A stretch of DNA of 49,695 bases from the NCBI GenBank assembly GCA_002366595.1, contig DFBK01000009.1:1-49695 (forward strand). The letters run 5' to 3'. Of the stretch, positions 23,693 to 31,978 are shown one piece after another (positions within the stretch are counted from its first letter, which is position 1; each line of letters starts with the position of its first letter). Below the pieces are notes generated by a model. That model worked only from the letters and a program-made list of their open reading frames with translations. It made no database searches and was not told the origin of the DNA. The translations under genes and the position numbers were made by a program. The DNA comes from Anaerolineales bacterium UBA3082. GTDB taxonomy: Bacteria > Chloroflexota > Anaerolineae > UBA7937.

Positions 23693-25003
23693 ATGGCCAG
23701 TATCCCACCTAGACCGCTAGTCGCACCTTTCCTCGCCTCTGTCGCCTTAGAGATTCCCAGCGATCTGGGCACGGTATGGCTCCTCATCGCCCTGGTCGCC
23801 TATGTCATCGTCACCCTCGCGCTCCTCTTCATCCTCTGGCGACTCTACAGACAGGAGGTTACCGCCCTCCGATCCCGCCTAGAGGAGAAGGAAAAGACGG
23901 CCCAGGAAGCCCTCGCCGCTTTGGAGGAGGAGAGGCAGCGTCTTCGCCAAGTGCTACAGGAGGCCGGTCTGACCGCCGGTCTCCCTACTGACCAAACACT
24001 GGACCTGGAAGCGGTGAAGGTTGAGCCAGAGACCAGGGAGACGCTGGCTAGCATCATCTCCCGCATCAATGGACTTGAGATAGCCATCCCCCAGGCGCTC
24101 CCTCCAAACACCCCTGATCTTATCAAGATGGGCAACACCTTCTTCCTCCTGGGCCAGTTCGAAAAGGCGATCGGGAAGTACACGGAAGTCATCCTCAAGG
24201 ACCCCCACGCCTCTAAGGCCTATTACAACCGGGGGCTTGCCTACTCTAACCTGGGGCGGAACGAGGCCGCCATCCAGGACTTCGACAAAGCCATCGAGTT
24301 AGACCCCTCCGACCCCAAGGCCTACGCCAACCGGGGCACCGCTTACGGCGGCCTGGGCGAGATGGAGAAAGAGATTGAAGACTACACTCAAGCCCTCGAA
24401 CTCGACCCCACCTACTCCACCGCCTACTACAACCGCGGTATAGCCTACACCACCCTGAGCCTCTACGAGGCGGCCATCAAAGATTTCACCAAACTGATAG
24501 AACTCGACCCCTGGGACGCCCGGGCCTACCTCAACCGGGGGGTGGCTCTGGGCTTCCTGGAGCAGTACCAGGAGGAGGTCGAAGATTACGTTAAAGCCAT
24601 CGTACTCAATCCCACCGATCCTGCCACCTACTACAACCTAGGAGTGGCCTACGCCAATCTGGGCAATTTCACGGCGGCCATCGAGGAGTTCGACAAAGCC
24701 CTGGAGTTGAACCCCGACGACCCTCGGGCCCACTACAACCGCGGCTTGGCCTACTTCAACCTCACCCTCTACGAGAAGGCCCTCCAGGACTACCAGCGAG
24801 CCGCTGACCTGGCCCCCGAAGACCCAAAACCTCGGTACGGACTGGCCACCACCTACTCCCTTCTGGGTGATGTCCCCGCGGCCATTGACGCCCTGGCCCA
24901 GACCCTAGAACTGGCCCCCGACTATGGCTTCACCGCCCTCACCGACGAAGCCTTCCACAACATCCGAGATAACCCAGCGTTCATAGCCCTCGTGGGGGGA
25001 TAG
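23693..25003 (+). CDS. Membrane-anchored TPR-repeat protein
   Basis: About 436 aa. One N-terminal transmembrane helix (TVWLLIALVAYVIVTLALLF, about residues 27-50) is followed by a coiled coil (VTALRSRLEEKEKTAQEAL onward). Then come eight or so tetratricopeptide repeats with the canonical pattern AYYNRGLAYSNLGRNEAAIQ and FDKAIELDPSDPKAYANRG. The C-terminus is ALTDEAFHNIRDNPAFIALV. TPR arrays scaffold protein complexes; the partner is unknown. The same kind of C-terminal motif (FDNIREDPRFKELV) ends the next gene, so the two share repeat ancestry. GTG 23672 is in frame but overlaps the promoter, so ATG 23693 is chosen. It is divergent from the phage tail gene. Confidence 0.87.
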   Translation: MASIPPRPLVAPFLASVALEIPSDLGTVWLLIALVAYVIVTLALLFILWRLYRQEVTALRSRLEEKEKTAQEALAALEEERQRLRQVLQEAGLTAGLPTDQTLDLEAVKVEPETRETLASIISRINGLEIAIPQALPPNTPDLIKMGNTFFLLGQFEKAIGKYTEVILKDPHASKAYYNRGLAYSNLGRNEAAIQDFDKAIELDPSDPKAYANRGTAYGGLGEMEKEIEDYTQALELDPTYSTAYYNRGIAYTTLSLYEAAIKDFTKLIELDPWDARAYLNRGVALGFLEQYQEEVEDYVKAIVLNPTDPATYYNLGVAYANLGNFTAAIEEFDKALELNPDDPRAHYNRGLAYFNLTLYEKALQDYQRAADLAPEDPKPRYGLATTYSLLGDVPAAIDALAQTLELAPDYGFTALTDEAFHNIRDNPAFIALVGG

Positions 25004-25097
25004 GCGCACGCTTATCCGCTTCAAGAACGTACATATCACCCACATACCATCAGCGCCCTCATTGCTGTTCGGCGTCATTTTATGTACAATTGATAAG

Positions 25098-27575
25098 ATG
25101 ATAAATCTGCGCGACCTTTCCCTTGATAGGCTTCTTCCGTATCTGATACGCCTCGCTGAGTTGGCCGGTTTGGCAATTCTTCTTTGGACTGGACTAAAGA
25201 AAGTTATCGGATACTTCCTGTCCAGACGTCGGGAACTCCTGGCGCATCGACCTGCCTTTCCGTTTCTCCCAATAAGTGATTCTACCCAAGTGCTTCCTGC
25301 TATTCTTCCCGGCGAGGGGCCACTTGCCGACCATGCCATACCTTACCAGCGAAGAGTGGCTGACCGCGACATCCAACACGAGCTTCGCACGCACTTGGCC
25401 AGCCAACGATACCTCTTGGCTTGCGGCAAGCGAGGCTCGGGCAAGACGCGTGAGGCTGCTATGCTCGCAAAGGCGCTGTGCGACGAAGGCGCCACAGTGC
25501 TGGTTCTGCCTCACGAAGCCTGGCTAGACGTACCCAAGGAATATCCAGACGGCTTGCCAGTCAAGAACCTTCTCTTCTTCATCGACAACCTAAATTTCCA
25601 TTGCTCTAAGCAGGCTCTGACGCCGCTGGCCGAAAAGGTGCATTTTGCTCCTCAGCCTACATTCCAGCAAAGGCTCCAACAAACGCTCGATTGGTTCGAG
25701 CAGGCCTGCGGAGAGCGCGAGATTCGTGTGGTTGCTACTGCTTGTAACGAAGCCGACGAATGGGCCAAATTGCAATACAACGAAGAGGACCCGCTTTGGA
25801 GCCGGTTCACGCTATTCGAGCTGCCTCCTCCGGAAGACGAGGCCGTCACCGCACTGCTTGCTGACCTGACCGATACCCTAGACATTGCTTGCGATCCCAG
25901 CGAATTTCCAGCGATGGCGGCTTGCAACGATCAAACGATGGCAAACGTCATCACAAATTTGCGGCTCGCGGCAAGCCGTGGCCATCTAACCCTGGACGAC
26001 TATCGCCCCACACTAGAAGGTGGCTACGAAGAATGCTACTTGCGGGCGCAGACTCTCGGCCCCGCTGTAGAGCCTATCTATGATGCCTTAGAAGTCATGC
26101 AAGACATTGGCATCGTGCCTCACAGACATCTGGTCATCCCCTTAGCCACACGCCTTTGGGGAGGCAACTTTTTCCAACGCTTAGGCCGCCGTTATCACAT
26201 AGCCCGCACGTTAGACCAACTGCTAACACGCAAGATCCTCCCTGCCCGCAATAGCGTGGTTGCACCAAGGGATGGCCAGCTCGAGGGCCGAGGTCGGAAA
26301 CTAGATCGCCCATTTCCCCTGGACATCTTGTCCAAGATCATCATAGACGCAAGCCGTCGGAGGCGTGACCCCCTCACTGAGTCGCTACAGGCCCTTGCTC
26401 TCCACGCTCGCTCAACCGACAACTCTCGAGTGGCAGTCAGAGCCGCCACGCGGCTCCTACAAGTAACGCCGGGCGACCCGCTAGCCCTGTTGCTCCGGGC
26501 CGACTGCCAACTTGCTCTCAACGCACCAAATCTTTCTTTAGCCGACGCTGACATGGTTCTCGCGTCCGACGCTGCCCCACACCTCCTCACGGAAGGGCAT
26601 TGCGTTCGAGGTCGCGCCCTCGCCCAAATGGATCGCAATAGCGAAGCCCTCGCGGAGCTTTCCACCGTGCTGGAGAGGGAACCCGAACATCTATCGGCCT
26701 ACCTAAATCGTGCCACTGTGCTCGTACGGCTGGACCGTCCCCATTCGGCCCTCCGAGACCTCAACAAGGCGATCTCGGCCCAAGATAACTGGGCAGAGGC
26801 TCTCTATGCGCGTGCTGCCGTCCGTCACAAACTGGGGCACTACCGCGCGGCCCTCCGGGATCTGAACCAGGTTATCTCTCTCAAACCAGATCTTGCGATA
26901 GCGTATGTCAACCGTGGCGCAATCTATGGCGAATTGGGGGAGCATGACAAAACCATCCAAGACGCCGATAAGGCCATCTCTCTGCAACCCGATCTAGCGG
27001 AAGCCTACTTTACACGGGCTGAGGCTCATTACAACTTGGAGCAATACCAGCGTGCTCTCCAAGACCTTGATAACGCTATCTCCCTGAAACCCGATTGGAC
27101 GGAGGCTTTTTTCGATCGCGCCATGGCCCTGCGCCGACTCGGCCGCCCGCAAGAGGCCATTACCGACCTTACTAGCGCGATCAAGCTCGACCCAAAACTG
27201 ACGGAGGGTTATTGTATCAGGGGGCAACTGGTCTCCGACCCGCGCCACGCTATCTGGAACTTCAACCGAGTCATCGAACTAGACCCAAACCATGTTTCCG
27301 CTTACGCTAATCGGGCTATTTGTCTCGCCAAACTCGGAAAATACGCTGATGCCCTCGTCGACTGTGAAAAATCGATTCAGCTGGACCCTACCGATGCGCA
27401 CCCCTACTACAATCTTGCTTGCATCCACTCTTTAACCGGCCGGACCGCCGAAGCATTCGAGGCCTTGAGCCAGGCCATAGACCTCGATGCCAAGTACCGT
27501 GAAGATGCGAAGACCGATTCTGACTTCGACAACATCCGCGAGGATCCCCGCTTCAAAGAACTGGTCGGTGAATAG
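25098..27575 (+). CDS. Membrane-anchored P-loop NTPase with TPR sensor region (STAND-like)
   Basis: About 825 aa from ATG 25098; TTG 25062 in the same frame is less likely. Residues about 13-35 are a transmembrane helix (YLIRLAELAGLAILLWTGL). The NTPase module has Walker A ACGKRGSGKTREAAM at about residue 109 and Walker B NLLFFIDNLN at about 155. A winged-helix-like segment may follow near residues 320-420. From about 445 to 800 the chain is TPR repeats (ALRDLNQVISLKPDLAIAY and similar). NTPase plus C-terminal superstructure repeats is the STAND plan, used in signalling and in anti-phage defence (for example Avs). No separate effector domain is visible; the N-terminal membrane helix could play that role. 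It lies inside a phage-derived block, which is suggestive but not proof of a defence role. Confidence 0.8.
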   Translation: MINLRDLSLDRLLPYLIRLAELAGLAILLWTGLKKVIGYFLSRRRELLAHRPAFPFLPISDSTQVLPAILPGEGPLADHAIPYQRRVADRDIQHELRTHLASQRYLLACGKRGSGKTREAAMLAKALCDEGATVLVLPHEAWLDVPKEYPDGLPVKNLLFFIDNLNFHCSKQALTPLAEKVHFAPQPTFQQRLQQTLDWFEQACGEREIRVVATACNEADEWAKLQYNEEDPLWSRFTLFELPPPEDEAVTALLADLTDTLDIACDPSEFPAMAACNDQTMANVITNLRLAASRGHLTLDDYRPTLEGGYEECYLRAQTLGPAVEPIYDALEVMQDIGIVPHRHLVIPLATRLWGGNFFQRLGRRYHIARTLDQLLTRKILPARNSVVAPRDGQLEGRGRKLDRPFPLDILSKIIIDASRRRRDPLTESLQALALHARSTDNSRVAVRAATRLLQVTPGDPLALLLRADCQLALNAPNLSLADADMVLASDAAPHLLTEGHCVRGRALAQMDRNSEALAELSTVLEREPEHLSAYLNRATVLVRLDRPHSALRDLNKAISAQDNWAEALYARAAVRHKLGHYRAALRDLNQVISLKPDLAIAYVNRGAIYGELGEHDKTIQDADKAISLQPDLAEAYFTRAEAHYNLEQYQRALQDLDNAISLKPDWTEAFFDRAMALRRLGRPQEAITDLTSAIKLDPKLTEGYCIRGQLVSDPRHAIWNFNRVIELDPNHVSAYANRAICLAKLGKYADALVDCEKSIQLDPTDAHPYYNLACIHSLTGRTAEAFEALSQAIDLDAKYREDAKTDSDFDNIREDPRFKELVGE

Positions 27576-27579
27576 CCTG

Positions 27580-27634
27580 GAGGGGAGGCCCTTGTGGCCT
27601 CCCGATAACGGGCGGGGGCAAGCCCCGCCCCTAC
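27580..27634 (+). repeat. R3 double-hairpin repeat, copy 1
   Basis: Hairpin GGGAGGCC (27583-27590), loop CTTGT, GGCCTCCC (27596-27603), then GGGCGGGG (27610-27617) and CCCCGCCC (27623-27630), ending CTAC. The same layout occurs at 39297-39355 and 40503-40565. It follows the NTPase-TPR stop and may act as a terminator. Confidence 0.75.
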
Positions 27635-27831
27635 ACCGCACCCTCCTTCCCCTTCTTCACCACCTTGTCTATCCATCTCAAGCCCCTCATAACCCGCACG
27701 ACCTCTTCGTCCCGCAAGTCCTTAGCCTCCATCCCCCGCAGGAAGCGCTCGAATATTATGTCAAACTCCTGGGGCGTCAGGAGCATCCACACCCCGCCCC
27801 CGCTCTTCTCCACTTCATAAGCCTGCACCAT
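27631..27831 (-). CDS. Small protein, unknown function
   Basis: A 66-aa frame starting MVQAYEVEKSGGGVWMLLTP and continuing QEFDIIFERFLRGMEAKDLR. The charged amphipathic composition and the AGGTGG motif 8 bases before the ATG make it plausible as a real gene. It is on the phage strand, next to the R3 repeat that forms its 3' boundary. It resembles small accessory proteins of phage blocks, but no family is recognised. Short length keeps the call tentative. Confidence 0.5.
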   Translation of the reverse strand: MVQAYEVEKSGGGVWMLLTPQEFDIIFERFLRGMEAKDLRDEEVVRVMRGLRWIDKVVKKGKEGAV

Positions 27832-27899
27832 CCTTCAACCACCTAACCTTAACCCAAATCTACCCTTTATCCTCGCAGTCGGATTTAGGTTGCTATGAG

Positions 27900-27928
27900 T
27901 TGACAAACGCAATATATTGATGTATAAT
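27900..27928 (+). promoter_or_regulatory. Perfect consensus promoter without an intact gene
   Basis: TTGACA at 27900-27905, 17 bp, TATAAT at 27923-27928, in an AT-rich patch with repeated ATATGTTTTA-like words. Downstream is only a stop-interrupted fragment. Confidence 0.8.
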
Positions 27929-27969
27929 ATGTTTTAGATAGTTAATATGTTTTACATATTGGATATTGT

Positions 27970-28098
27970 ATGGTCAGCCAAGATGAAATGGCGTTAATAG
28001 ATAGCGTAGAATAGGATAGGTATAAGCACCCTCTCGTCCCCAAGGATGAGTGGTACTTTTCTCTTTTGGACCTCACCCCTGCCCAGCAGGGAGTCTAG
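27970..28098 (+). pseudogene. 5' fragment of a broken gene behind the consensus promoter
   Basis: One frame reads MVSQDEMALIDSVE, a TAG at 28012-28014, then DRYKHPLVPKDEWYFSLLDL TPAQQGV and a stop at 28096. The EWYFSLLDL phrase recalls the start of BRO-N/RhuM-like phage antirepressor domains (WYFSxxDxxxxL), but this is a weak resemblance. The frame runs into the convergent holin-like gene, where the rest appears deleted. A phage regulatory gene cut off at a deletion junction would explain the strong orphan promoter. Confidence 0.4.
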
Positions 28099-28414
28099 GG
28101 CTGTCCTGCGGGGGTAGACGGGGCTCCCCCTGATCGGTGAAGATGTCATAGATGAGCCCCGCCCCGCCGCCGATGAGGAGCGCCGTCAAGAGCACTCCCA
28201 GCCGGTAGTCCAAGACCATCCCCGCCTCAGCCAGGAGGTCCAGCCTCGCCGCCAGCCCCAGAAGCAGCCCCGTCAGCCCAGAGACATATCGGAGCCAAGT
28301 CCGATCCCACCCCCGCCAGTCGAAGATGGGCGCTACGAACCACTCCACTATCTTGGTGTTTATCAAAGCCAAGAAAGCCACCCGCAAAAACAGCATCCCC
28401 TCCGACATCTGCAT
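28073..28414 (-). CDS. Holin-like small membrane protein of the phage block
   Basis: A 113-aa protein with three likely transmembrane segments: LFLRVAFLALINTKIVEWF, TWLRYVSGLTGLLLGLAARL, and LGVLLTALLIGGGAGLIYDI. A short hydrophilic Pro-rich tail follows. This size and topology fit phage holins or small membrane proteins often placed beside virion genes. The ATG at 28414 has GAGGAGGTGA four bases upstream. It follows the terminase gene by about 30 bases on the same strand. Without a neighbouring lysin a lytic role is unproven. Confidence 0.6.
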   Translation of the reverse strand: MQMSEGMLFLRVAFLALINTKIVEWFVAPIFDWRGWDRTWLRYVSGLTGLLLGLAARLDLLAEAGMVLDYRLGVLLTALLIGGGAGLIYDIFTDQGEPRLPPQDSPRLPAGQG

Positions 28415-28444
28415 CCTTCACCTCCTCTTTCGGCTGGTGCCGAG

Positions 28445-29982
28445 CTAGAATCCGCTTCTGTCTATCTCCTCCAAAGGGTCGCCCCTCTCGATGATGAAAG
28501 AGTCGCTGGGTCTAGCCCAGGGCAGGCCATCCAACTCGGCGACCAGGGCCGCGGAGATGACCCGGTCATCGTGGACGGTCACCCCCTCCACGACCACGCC
28601 ATCGGGCACCGCCCACTTCATCCTCTTCTCCTCGGAGACCTCGTACTCCACCGCCTCCACCTCCCTCCAGAACCCCGCCCAATCCTCGCTTCCGTCATCA
28701 GCGAAATATTTGAACCGCCCCGTCTCCACCACGGAGAGGAACGCCCACCCCAGGTCGCTCTTCCGCCTGGGCGGCGAGAACTGGAAGGGGATCACCTTAT
28801 GGCCGAAGGCCCGGGGCGACGAGAGAAAGGAGACCAGCCCCGCTCCCACCCCCGAGGCGTCAGCCACGACCCAGCGGACGCCCCAGTGGCGGAAATAGGC
28901 TACCAGTTTCCCATAGAGCATCGTATGCCGCGTCCCCGTGTCATAGAAGACATCCACCACCCGATAGGTGGGCGCTCCCAGGAGCGGATCCCCAACGGTG
29001 GAAAGATCAACCTCAAAGATGGTGGCGCAGGTCGAGTCCTTGCGCGGCTTTTGCATCCGCAACTCCTCCCCCGTCATCTCCTCATCCTCCCCGGCTACGT
29101 CCAGGGTGGCGGCGTATATCTTTCCCTCGGTGGGCACGTGTTGCCGTGGGTGTTCCCCCTGCATCAGCGCCCGTCTCCTCTCGTCGAAGAGCCCCCCGTG
29201 AGCGTCTATCTCCTCCAAGAAGTATTGAGTCCTGATGAGGGGATGCTGCCGGCCCTTCCGCGATATCTCCTTCTTCACGTACTCCCCATAATCCGGGTTC
29301 TCTTCTGTCGCCTTTTCCCAGGGGACACAAAAGACCCGCTTCACCCCGTCCCTCGCCTCCTCCCTTTCGAGTTCCCGCATCACTTTGGCCAAGAGCGTCT
29401 TCTTCGTCCACACCGTTCCGTAGAAGACCCGGGTGGCGTTAGTGGAAGCGGCCATAGGGGCGAAATCCTTCTGCCACTTCTCCTCCGAGACATCTTGCGC
29501 CTCATCGCACTCCAAAAGCAGGCTAGCCGTAGCCCCACCACCCGAGCCCGCCTATCGGCGGAGAGGAAAACACACCCTGCCTTACCTACGAAGATCATGT
29601 ACCCTTCCCTCCCCCGCCACTTCCCCCTGTTCCACTCGTTCTCCAAAGTGGACTCCAAGCGCAACTTGGAGTTAATGAGTTGGGGCCGGTAGGTGGGCGC
29701 CACCTTCACTATGAACCCTCCAGCCCGCTGGAAGAGGTTCAAAAGATAAGCCTCTAGTTGCGCCGAGAGTTCGTTCTTCCCCGCCTGGCGGCTCATCACC
29801 ACGGCAAAAGTGCGCCCCTTCCGGTTGAGGACCGAGTCCAATATGGCCCTGGCCGGCTCCAACTGATAACTCCGCAGTTCTTTTCGCACCACCAATCGGC
29901 TGAAGAGCCGGATGTCGGAGAGGAGGCGCTTGGCTACTCTCACCTGCCAGGACACTGTCAGATGCCGCCCTCCACCTCCCAA
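28445..29982 (-). pseudogene. Phage terminase large subunit, split by a -1 frameshift
   Basis: The motor ATPase and nuclease that packages phage DNA into the head. The first part (29982 to about 29540) has ELRSYQLEPARAILDSVLN and the ATPase P-loop-like VVMSRQAGKNELSAQL. Reading then slips near GTGGTGGGGCT (about 29543): one more G would restore RVVGATASLLLECDEAQDVS, where ECDEAQDV is the Walker B region. The second part (to 28445) has TNATRVFYGTVW (coupling motif) and the RNase H-like nuclease segments AATLDVAGEDEE, VVDVFYDTG, WVVADASGVGAGLVSFLSS and VTVHDDRVISAALV. The total is about 510 aa. The shift sits at a G run, so it may be a true mutation or an assembly error. Confidence 0.85.
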
Positions 29983-30590
29983 GGTCCCACCCGGGCGTCC
30001 TCGGCCGTGGCCTCCCGCTCCCGCATGAAGTCCAGCCCAGCCCTGAACTCCAAGAGCCGCTCGTTACCCCACTTTCGCCAATGCTCCGGCGTCTCCTGGG
30101 AGACGCCCACCGTCCCTATCGCCGTCCGCGCCTTCTCTAAGGCTGCATAGGCGGTAGCCCCCAAGATGATCACTTCCTCATCGTCCGCGGGGACCGTAGT
30201 ATCCGTGGCTCCCTCCAGCCCGTCGATGGTCTGCTTCTTGAAGTAGTAAAGCCGGATCACATCGCCTGACTGGGGCTCATCTTCCGTCTGAAGATATAGC
30301 GTATCCGCCCAGACGCGGAACTTCACCCAGTTGGGGGGATACTCTGGCTCTGCGGCGGTGTAGGGCCACCAGACCATGGCCATGCGGAGGAGCCCCGAGA
30401 CCCCCGAGAGGTCGAACTCCCGCGTCTCGGAAGTGACATCTATGGTGGTCGCGGCTCGCAGGGGGTTAACCTTGGAGTATTCGACCAGAGCCCGGGTGAT
30501 GGCCCGGTCTATCTCGTCCGTGGACCAGATGGCGTTCCCCGCATCGTCCAGGTCCGCTTCCACGTTGTCACGCATCGTTGCTAGATTCAT
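29958..30590 (-). CDS. Phage head-tail adaptor/connector-like protein
   Basis: A 210-aa product starting MNLATMRDNVEADLDDAGNA. The pattern of an N-terminal helical region (WSTDEIDRAITRALVEYSKV), a central beta part (EFDLSGVSGLLRMAMVWWPY and LYLQTEDEPQSGDVIRLYYF) and a helical C-terminus (EEVIILGATAYAALEKA) is typical of gp6/gp15-like head-completion adaptors. It precedes the terminase gene on the same strand, with about 25 bases of overlap if the terminase starts at 29982. An aggtgg-type ribosome site lies just before the ATG. Confidence 0.7.
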   Translation of the reverse strand: MNLATMRDNVEADLDDAGNAIWSTDEIDRAITRALVEYSKVNPLRAATTIDVTSETREFDLSGVSGLLRMAMVWWPYTAAEPEYPPNWVKFRVWADTLYLQTEDEPQSGDVIRLYYFKKQTIDGLEGATDTTVPADDEEVIILGATAYAALEKARTAIGTVGVSQETPEHWRKWGNERLLEFRAGLDFMREREATAEDARVGPWEVEGGI

Positions 30591-30753
30591 ACTTCCACCT
30601 CTTGTCCTTGCCCTCCTAAGACCCCTTCATGGGGGACGTCTTCAGCAGGAGCAGCAGGGACCTAGAGCAACCGTACATGCTGTTGCTGCCCTGCCTCCCC
30701 TAGTGCAGCCACCACCTTGACAAAGAAAAGAACCATATAGGGCTGTGCCTACC

Positions 30754-31026
30754 CTACAAATAGACCACCGTGACTTCCGGCCCCGTGCCTGAAAGGTCGG
30801 CATAGCAACCCTTGGCGAAGGCGTAGGGCAAAGCCGGCGTGAAGATTGCGCTCTCATTGGCCGCCGCCTTCAGGGTGCATAGTATCGTCCCCAAGGCCGC
30901 TGTGTTGTCGTAGAGGACAACCGTCGCCGCGTCCGTGCCCCCGCTGAGGGCCACCGCTACCAAGGCCCCTGGCCCGCTCTTCACCGCTCCATCAGCCGTC
31001 AGCGTCTTGTGTGCTGCTATTTGCAT
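30754..31026 (-). CDS. Small phage structural protein (decoration-like)
   Basis: A 90-aa, Ala/Gly/Thr-rich beta protein: MQIAAHKTLTADGAVKSGPG, VAVALSGGTDAATVVLYDNT, ending GPEVTVVYL. Such short proteins are common next to capsid genes in uncultured phage blocks and may decorate heads or tail tips. The ATG at 31026 has a clean AGGAGG seven bases before it. The 163 bases between this gene and the adaptor gene contain nothing I can identify. Confidence 0.6.
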   Translation of the reverse strand: MQIAAHKTLTADGAVKSGPGALVAVALSGGTDAATVVLYDNTAALGTILCTLKAAANESAIFTPALPYAFAKGCYADLSGTGPEVTVVYL

Positions 31027-31135
31027 CTCTACCTCCTTGTATCTTCTACTGGATTTGACCTACCAGCCCTGAACTCTTTTGTTGACAAAAAGCCTTTTTT
31101 CTACTAACCTTGCTTGTGAGTTATGCTTAGGCCTT

Positions 31136-31163
31136 GAGCCATCCCAACTCAAGGGGATGGCTC
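31136..31163 (+). promoter_or_regulatory. Leader hairpin before the isochorismatase-like gene
   Basis: GAGCCATCC (31136-31144) and GGATGGCTC (31155-31163) form a 9-bp stem around a 10-nt loop, 22 bases before the start codon. TTGACA at 31082-31087 could be the -35 of its promoter. It may be an operator or a transcript-end hairpin. Confidence 0.45.
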
Positions 31164-31185
31164 CTAATCTATGAGGAGGTGTTAG

Positions 31186-31860
31186 ATGGCGTATTATGTA
31201 ACCCCGGAAACCTTGGACCAGAAATCCAAAGAGTGGCAGGTGGCCATAGCCCCCTACAACACGCACAAGATGGAGTTGAACGTAGAGGCTTCGGCCCTCT
31301 TGGTGATCGACATGCAGAGGTTCTTCCTGGACCCCAAGAGTCACACCTTCACCGAGGGAGGCCTGGCTATCATCCCTCGTCTCCAGCAACTCATCGCTGC
31401 CTTCCGCGAGGCGGAACGGCCGGTGATATACGCCGCCCACGTCCATCACCCAGATAGGATCGATGTGGGTCTTATGGGGTGGTGGTGGGAAGGGATGTGC
31501 GTCGAGGGAACAGAGGAAGCCAAAGTGCACCCGGCCCTCTCCCCCCTGCCCAAAGAAAAGGTCGTCTACAAACATCGCTACAGCGCCTTCTACAACACCG
31601 ACCTAGAGACGATCCTCCGTTGCCTAAAAGTGGAAGACCTGGTCCTCACCGGAATAATGACCAACCTCTGCTGCGAATCCACCGCCCGGGACGCCTACTT
31701 CCGCGACTATCGACTCTTCTTTCTCCTCGACGCCACCGGCTCCATCAACGAAGAACTCCATCTAGCCTCGCTGAAGAACCTGGCCCTGGGCTTTGCCTAT
31801 GTGACCGAGACGAAGGAGATCCTAGAGGCCCTGCGAGCGACACACCACAGCCCTGAATAG
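31186..31860 (+). CDS. Isochorismatase-family cysteine hydrolase
   Basis: A 224-aa alpha/beta hydrolase of the isochorismatase/nicotinamidase superfamily, which cleaves amides or vinyl ethers of small molecules. The catalytic triad is visible: Asp in LLVIDMQRFFLDP (about residue 42), Lys in VVYKHRYSAFYNTDL (about 128), and Cys in TGIMTNLCCESTARDAYFRD (about 162). The non-proline cis-peptide turn before the nucleophile is preserved. The substrate cannot be inferred. The ATG has GAGGAGG upstream. It is the only plus-strand gene inserted between the capsid gene and the 90-aa structural gene, so it is either cargo or a later insertion. Confidence 0.93.
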   Translation: MAYYVTPETLDQKSKEWQVAIAPYNTHKMELNVEASALLVIDMQRFFLDPKSHTFTEGGLAIIPRLQQLIAAFREAERPVIYAAHVHHPDRIDVGLMGWWWEGMCVEGTEEAKVHPALSPLPKEKVVYKHRYSAFYNTDLETILRCLKVEDLVLTGIMTNLCCESTARDAYFRDYRLFFLLDATGSINEELHLASLKNLALGFAYVTETKEILEALRATHHSPE

Positions 31861-31978
31861 GGAGACCCAGTACCAGCATCGGTCCCTTCATTCTCTGGTT
31901 AACCCGTGACCTCTTTGGCGGGGCACGGCGCAGTGAGCGCCGCGCTCCGCCACCCCAGAGGAAAGGAGAGTCCCCTTC

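Noticed and set aside
28571..29692. 373-aa plus-strand ORF opposite the terminase
   Set aside because: Antisense shadow; His/Pro/Arg-rich translation without family features, while the minus strand carries clear terminase motifs.
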